Assembly (NCBI GenBank): GCA_033791545.1
Contig: JASJGL010000093.1
Span: 1 to 24,700, forward strand
Direction of reading: 5' to 3'
Source: Antarcticimicrobium sp033791545
GTDB taxonomy: Bacteria > Pseudomonadota > Alphaproteobacteria > Rhodobacterales > Rhodobacteraceae
DNA: 24,700 bases
The notes under the pieces were generated by a model. That model made no database searches. It was not told the origin of the DNA and worked only from the letters and a program-made list of their open reading frames with translations. The translations under genes and the position numbers were made by a program. The number at the start of each line of letters is the position of its first letter. The first letter of the stretch is position 1. This document shows, one piece after another, positions 22,645 to 24,700 of the stretch.

Positions 22645-24546
22645 GTGAGCGAAACCGAGCAGCAGATCCGGGCGATGACCAACGCGGGGCTGAACCTGAT
22701 CGCCCAGGCGTTGACGATCTATGACCGCGAGTTGCGGCTGGCGGTCTCCAACAGCCGGTTTCAGGAAATGTTCGATCTGCCGGACTGGCTGGTGACACCG
22801 GGCGCGCGGTTCGACGACACCATCCGCTATCTTGTCGAGACCGGCGAATATGGCGATGTGACTGATATCGAATCCTTTGTTGCGCAAAAGGTCGAACAGG
22901 CCCGGGCTTTTGAGCCGCATTACATGGAACGCCCCCGCGCCAATGGCCGCATGATCTCGGTCGAGGGCTCGCCCCTGCCGCAAGGGGGATGGGTGACGGT
23001 CTATACCGACATCAGCCGTGCCAAACGCTCGGAGGCGCTGCTGCGCACCAAATCAGAGGCGCTGTCGGATCAGCTGCTGACCCATGCCGAGGAGCTCTCG
23101 GCGACCAACCGCGAACTGGCGGCAACCATCACCGCGCTGGAAGAGACCAAACGGCAGTTGACCGCGATGGAGGCCCGCACCCGGCTGACCACCGAGATGA
23201 TGCCGGCCCATATCGCCCATGTGGACGGCAACGGCTGCTATACCTATTCCAACCGGCGGCTTAGCACGGTGCTGCCGGGGTCTCCGTCGGATATTGTCGG
23301 CATGCCTATGCCCGAGGCGCTAGGTGCCAGCAGCTTTGCCAAGGTGGCCCCGCATCTGACCGCCGCCTATGGCGGGCGCAGCCCGGTGTTCGAATTCACC
23401 GAGGACCGCGATTCGCGCCGCATCCGCGTTGCCATGACCCCCGACGGCGAGGGCGGGATCTATCTGATGTCGATGGACGTGACGCAGGAAACCCAAGCCC
23501 GCACCGCGTTGCAACAGACCCGGCGCCGGGCACTGGCGGCGCAGATGACCAGCGGGTTGGCGCATGATTTCTCGAATCTTCTCACCATCATTCTGGGCAT
23601 GCAGGGCAAGCTGGCCAAGACCGATCTGCCGCCCGAGGCGCAAGAGCTGGTCGCCGCAACCCAGGCGACGGCGCGGCGCGGTGGGCGGCTGTTGAGCCGG
23701 ATCGCCGACATGACGGGAAAGCGGCGGCTCAGATTGCAGGCGACGGATCTGCACGCGCTGCTGGAGGATCTGGTGATCCTCGCCACCCCCAGCCTGCCGC
23801 GCGGCGTGGGGTTGAGCCTGCTCGATCATACCCCCGACGGGCCGCTGATGATGGACCCGGGCATGTTTCAGGACGCGCTTTTGAATCTGGTGCTGAACGC
23901 GCGCGACGCCTGCGGCGCCAGCGGGCAGATCACCGTCAGCGCCCATGCCGTCAGCCAGATCTGGATCGAGGTCGTGGTCAGCGACACCGGCCCGGGATTC
24001 TCGCCCGAGGCGCTGGAGCAGGCGCTGAACCCGTTTTTCACCACCAAGGGCGGCGAAGGCTCGGGGCTTGGGCTGCCGATGGTCTATGACATGGTCAAGC
24101 TGGGCGGTGGCGATCTGCGGCTGGCCAACACGCCCAGCGGGGCCAACGTCACGATGCGCCTGCCCTATCGCGCGGCACCGACGGTGGCCGGGGGACTGGC
24201 CTTGCTGGTCGAGGACAGCGACGATCTGCGCGAAGCGGTGCGCGACATGCTGGTGACGCTGGGCCATACGGTGATCGAGGCGGCCTCGGTCGATGAGGCC
24301 TGCGCGCTTTTGGCCGATCTCGAGGATATCCGGCTGGTGCTGTCGGACATCCGCTTGCAGGGGAGCGCGACCGGGCTTGATCTGCTGGACCGCACCGAGG
24401 GCAGCGGGCTGCCCTGCATCCTGATGACCTCGCTGCCGCCCTCTGACCCGCTGCACCGCGCCGCGCTGGCCCGCGCGCCGGTGCTGCGCAAACCCTTCAC
24501 GGCGCGCCAGCTTGCCGCGCTGACCCGAACGGAGTCCATCGCATGA
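22645..24546 (+). CDS. Soluble PAS-PAS hybrid histidine kinase
   Basis: The 633-residue product has no membrane helix, so it senses in the cytoplasm. In order: a PAS_7-like domain (about 12-125), a coiled coil (125-180), a second PAS-like domain (about 180-285), a HisKA dimerisation domain with phospho-accepting His307 (SGLAHDFSNLL), and an ATPase domain (NLVLNARDA, DTGPGFS, GEGSGLGLPM; about 400-510). A C-terminal receiver follows, with acidic pocket Glu523/Asp524, phospho-acceptor Asp568 (VLSDIRLQG) and Lys616 (LRKPF). The GTG start at 22645 is preceded by AAGGAG. It is divergent from the ligase/ABC operon and overlaps the following response regulator, so it may control that operon. Its signal is unknown. 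Confidence 0.92.
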   Translation: MSETEQQIRAMTNAGLNLIAQALTIYDRELRLAVSNSRFQEMFDLPDWLVTPGARFDDTIRYLVETGEYGDVTDIESFVAQKVEQARAFEPHYMERPRANGRMISVEGSPLPQGGWVTVYTDISRAKRSEALLRTKSEALSDQLLTHAEELSATNRELAATITALEETKRQLTAMEARTRLTTEMMPAHIAHVDGNGCYTYSNRRLSTVLPGSPSDIVGMPMPEALGASSFAKVAPHLTAAYGGRSPVFEFTEDRDSRRIRVAMTPDGEGGIYLMSMDVTQETQARTALQQTRRRALAAQMTSGLAHDFSNLLTIILGMQGKLAKTDLPPEAQELVAATQATARRGGRLLSRIADMTGKRRLRLQATDLHALLEDLVILATPSLPRGVGLSLLDHTPDGPLMMDPGMFQDALLNLVLNARDACGASGQITVSAHAVSQIWIEVVVSDTGPGFSPEALEQALNPFFTTKGGEGSGLGLPMVYDMVKLGGGDLRLANTPSGANVTMRLPYRAAPTVAGGLALLVEDSDDLREAVRDMLVTLGHTVIEAASVDEACALLADLEDIRLVLSDIRLQGSATGLDLLDRTEGSGLPCILMTSLPPSDPLHRAALARAPVLRKPFTARQLAALTRTESIA

Positions 24547-24700
24547 GCGCACCGCTGGTCAGCATTCTGGACGACGAGCCGGAAATCCGCGCCATCCTGA
24601 CCGAGGCGCTGGAAGAGGCGGGGTTTCGCACCCAAAGCTTTTCGCGCGCCCGCGAATTCGAGGCGGCGCTGAAACGGGTGGTGCCGGATGTCTGTCTGGT
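24543..24700 (+). CDS. Response regulator, cut by window end
   Basis: The ATG overlaps the kinase stop codon (ATGA), so the two are translationally coupled. The 52 visible residues are the start of a receiver domain: hydrophobic strand LVSILDDEPEIRAIL with the acidic Asp-Asp-Glu pocket, an amphipathic helix (LTEALEEAGFRT) and the strand leading to the phospho-acceptor (VVPDVCLV), where the window ends. The output domain, if any, lies outside. It is the likely phosphorelay partner of the kinase. Confidence 0.88.
   Translation, partial: MSAPLVSILDDEPEIRAILTEALEEAGFRTQSFSRAREFEAALKRVVPDVCL

Overview
The window is dense, high-GC bacterial chromosome. Its gene content and style suggest an alphaproteobacterium of the Rhodobacterales/Roseobacter type: a periplasmic MsrPQ repair pair, a DinB with an N-terminal CxxC zinc-ribbon-like extension, a Liv-type ABC operon with acyl-CoA ligases, PAS hybrid kinases, frequent GTG/TTG starts and tight stop/start junctions. 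The taxonomic call is inference from families, not from a marker gene. No rRNA, tRNA, insertion sequence, integrase, phage gene or CRISPR array is visible.

Left part (1-5828). After a gene-free, locally AT-rich stretch with two DnaA-box-like 9-mers come three minus-strand genes: msrQ, msrP and a membrane-anchored FMN/Fe-S glutamate-synthase-like protein. Divergent from them is a secreted DUF302 protein with a terminator. A 350-bp gap then holds an orphan plus-strand terminator, followed by a minus-strand gamma-butyrobetaine-hydroxylase-type dioxygenase. A 400-bp intergenic region contains repeats that may be regulatory.

Middle part (5829-13463). A plus-strand RTX protein (N-terminal domain of unknown function plus Ca-binding nonapeptide repeats) shares a bidirectional terminator with convergent clpB. 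clpB has a near-consensus sigma-32 heat-shock promoter. Next are an 88-aa hypothetical gene, pyrF, a candidate small RNA with two hairpins, a NUDIX hydrolase and, divergent from it, dinB.

Right part (13493-24700). A minus-strand operon of eight genes, plus one possible small ORF, starts at about 22430 from a good sigma-70-like promoter. The order is long-chain-type acyl-CoA ligase, LivG, LivH, a two-helix small membrane protein, LivM, periplasmic binding protein, LivF, possible 49-aa ORF, and a PaaK-like adenylate-forming enzyme with an altered P-loop. It reads as an uptake-and-CoA-activation module for a carboxylic acid, perhaps aromatic or a fatty acid; the substrate is unknown. Divergent from it are a soluble PAS/PAS hybrid histidine kinase and a start-stop-overlapping response regulator cut by the window end. 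These are plausible regulators of the operon.

The observations most worth following are this uptake/activation operon with its embedded small membrane protein, the candidate sRNA near 11.6 kb, the orphan terminator near 4.25 kb, the RTX protein's N-terminal domain with its repeat-rich leader, and the intergenic hairpin that supplies the livG ribosome binding site.
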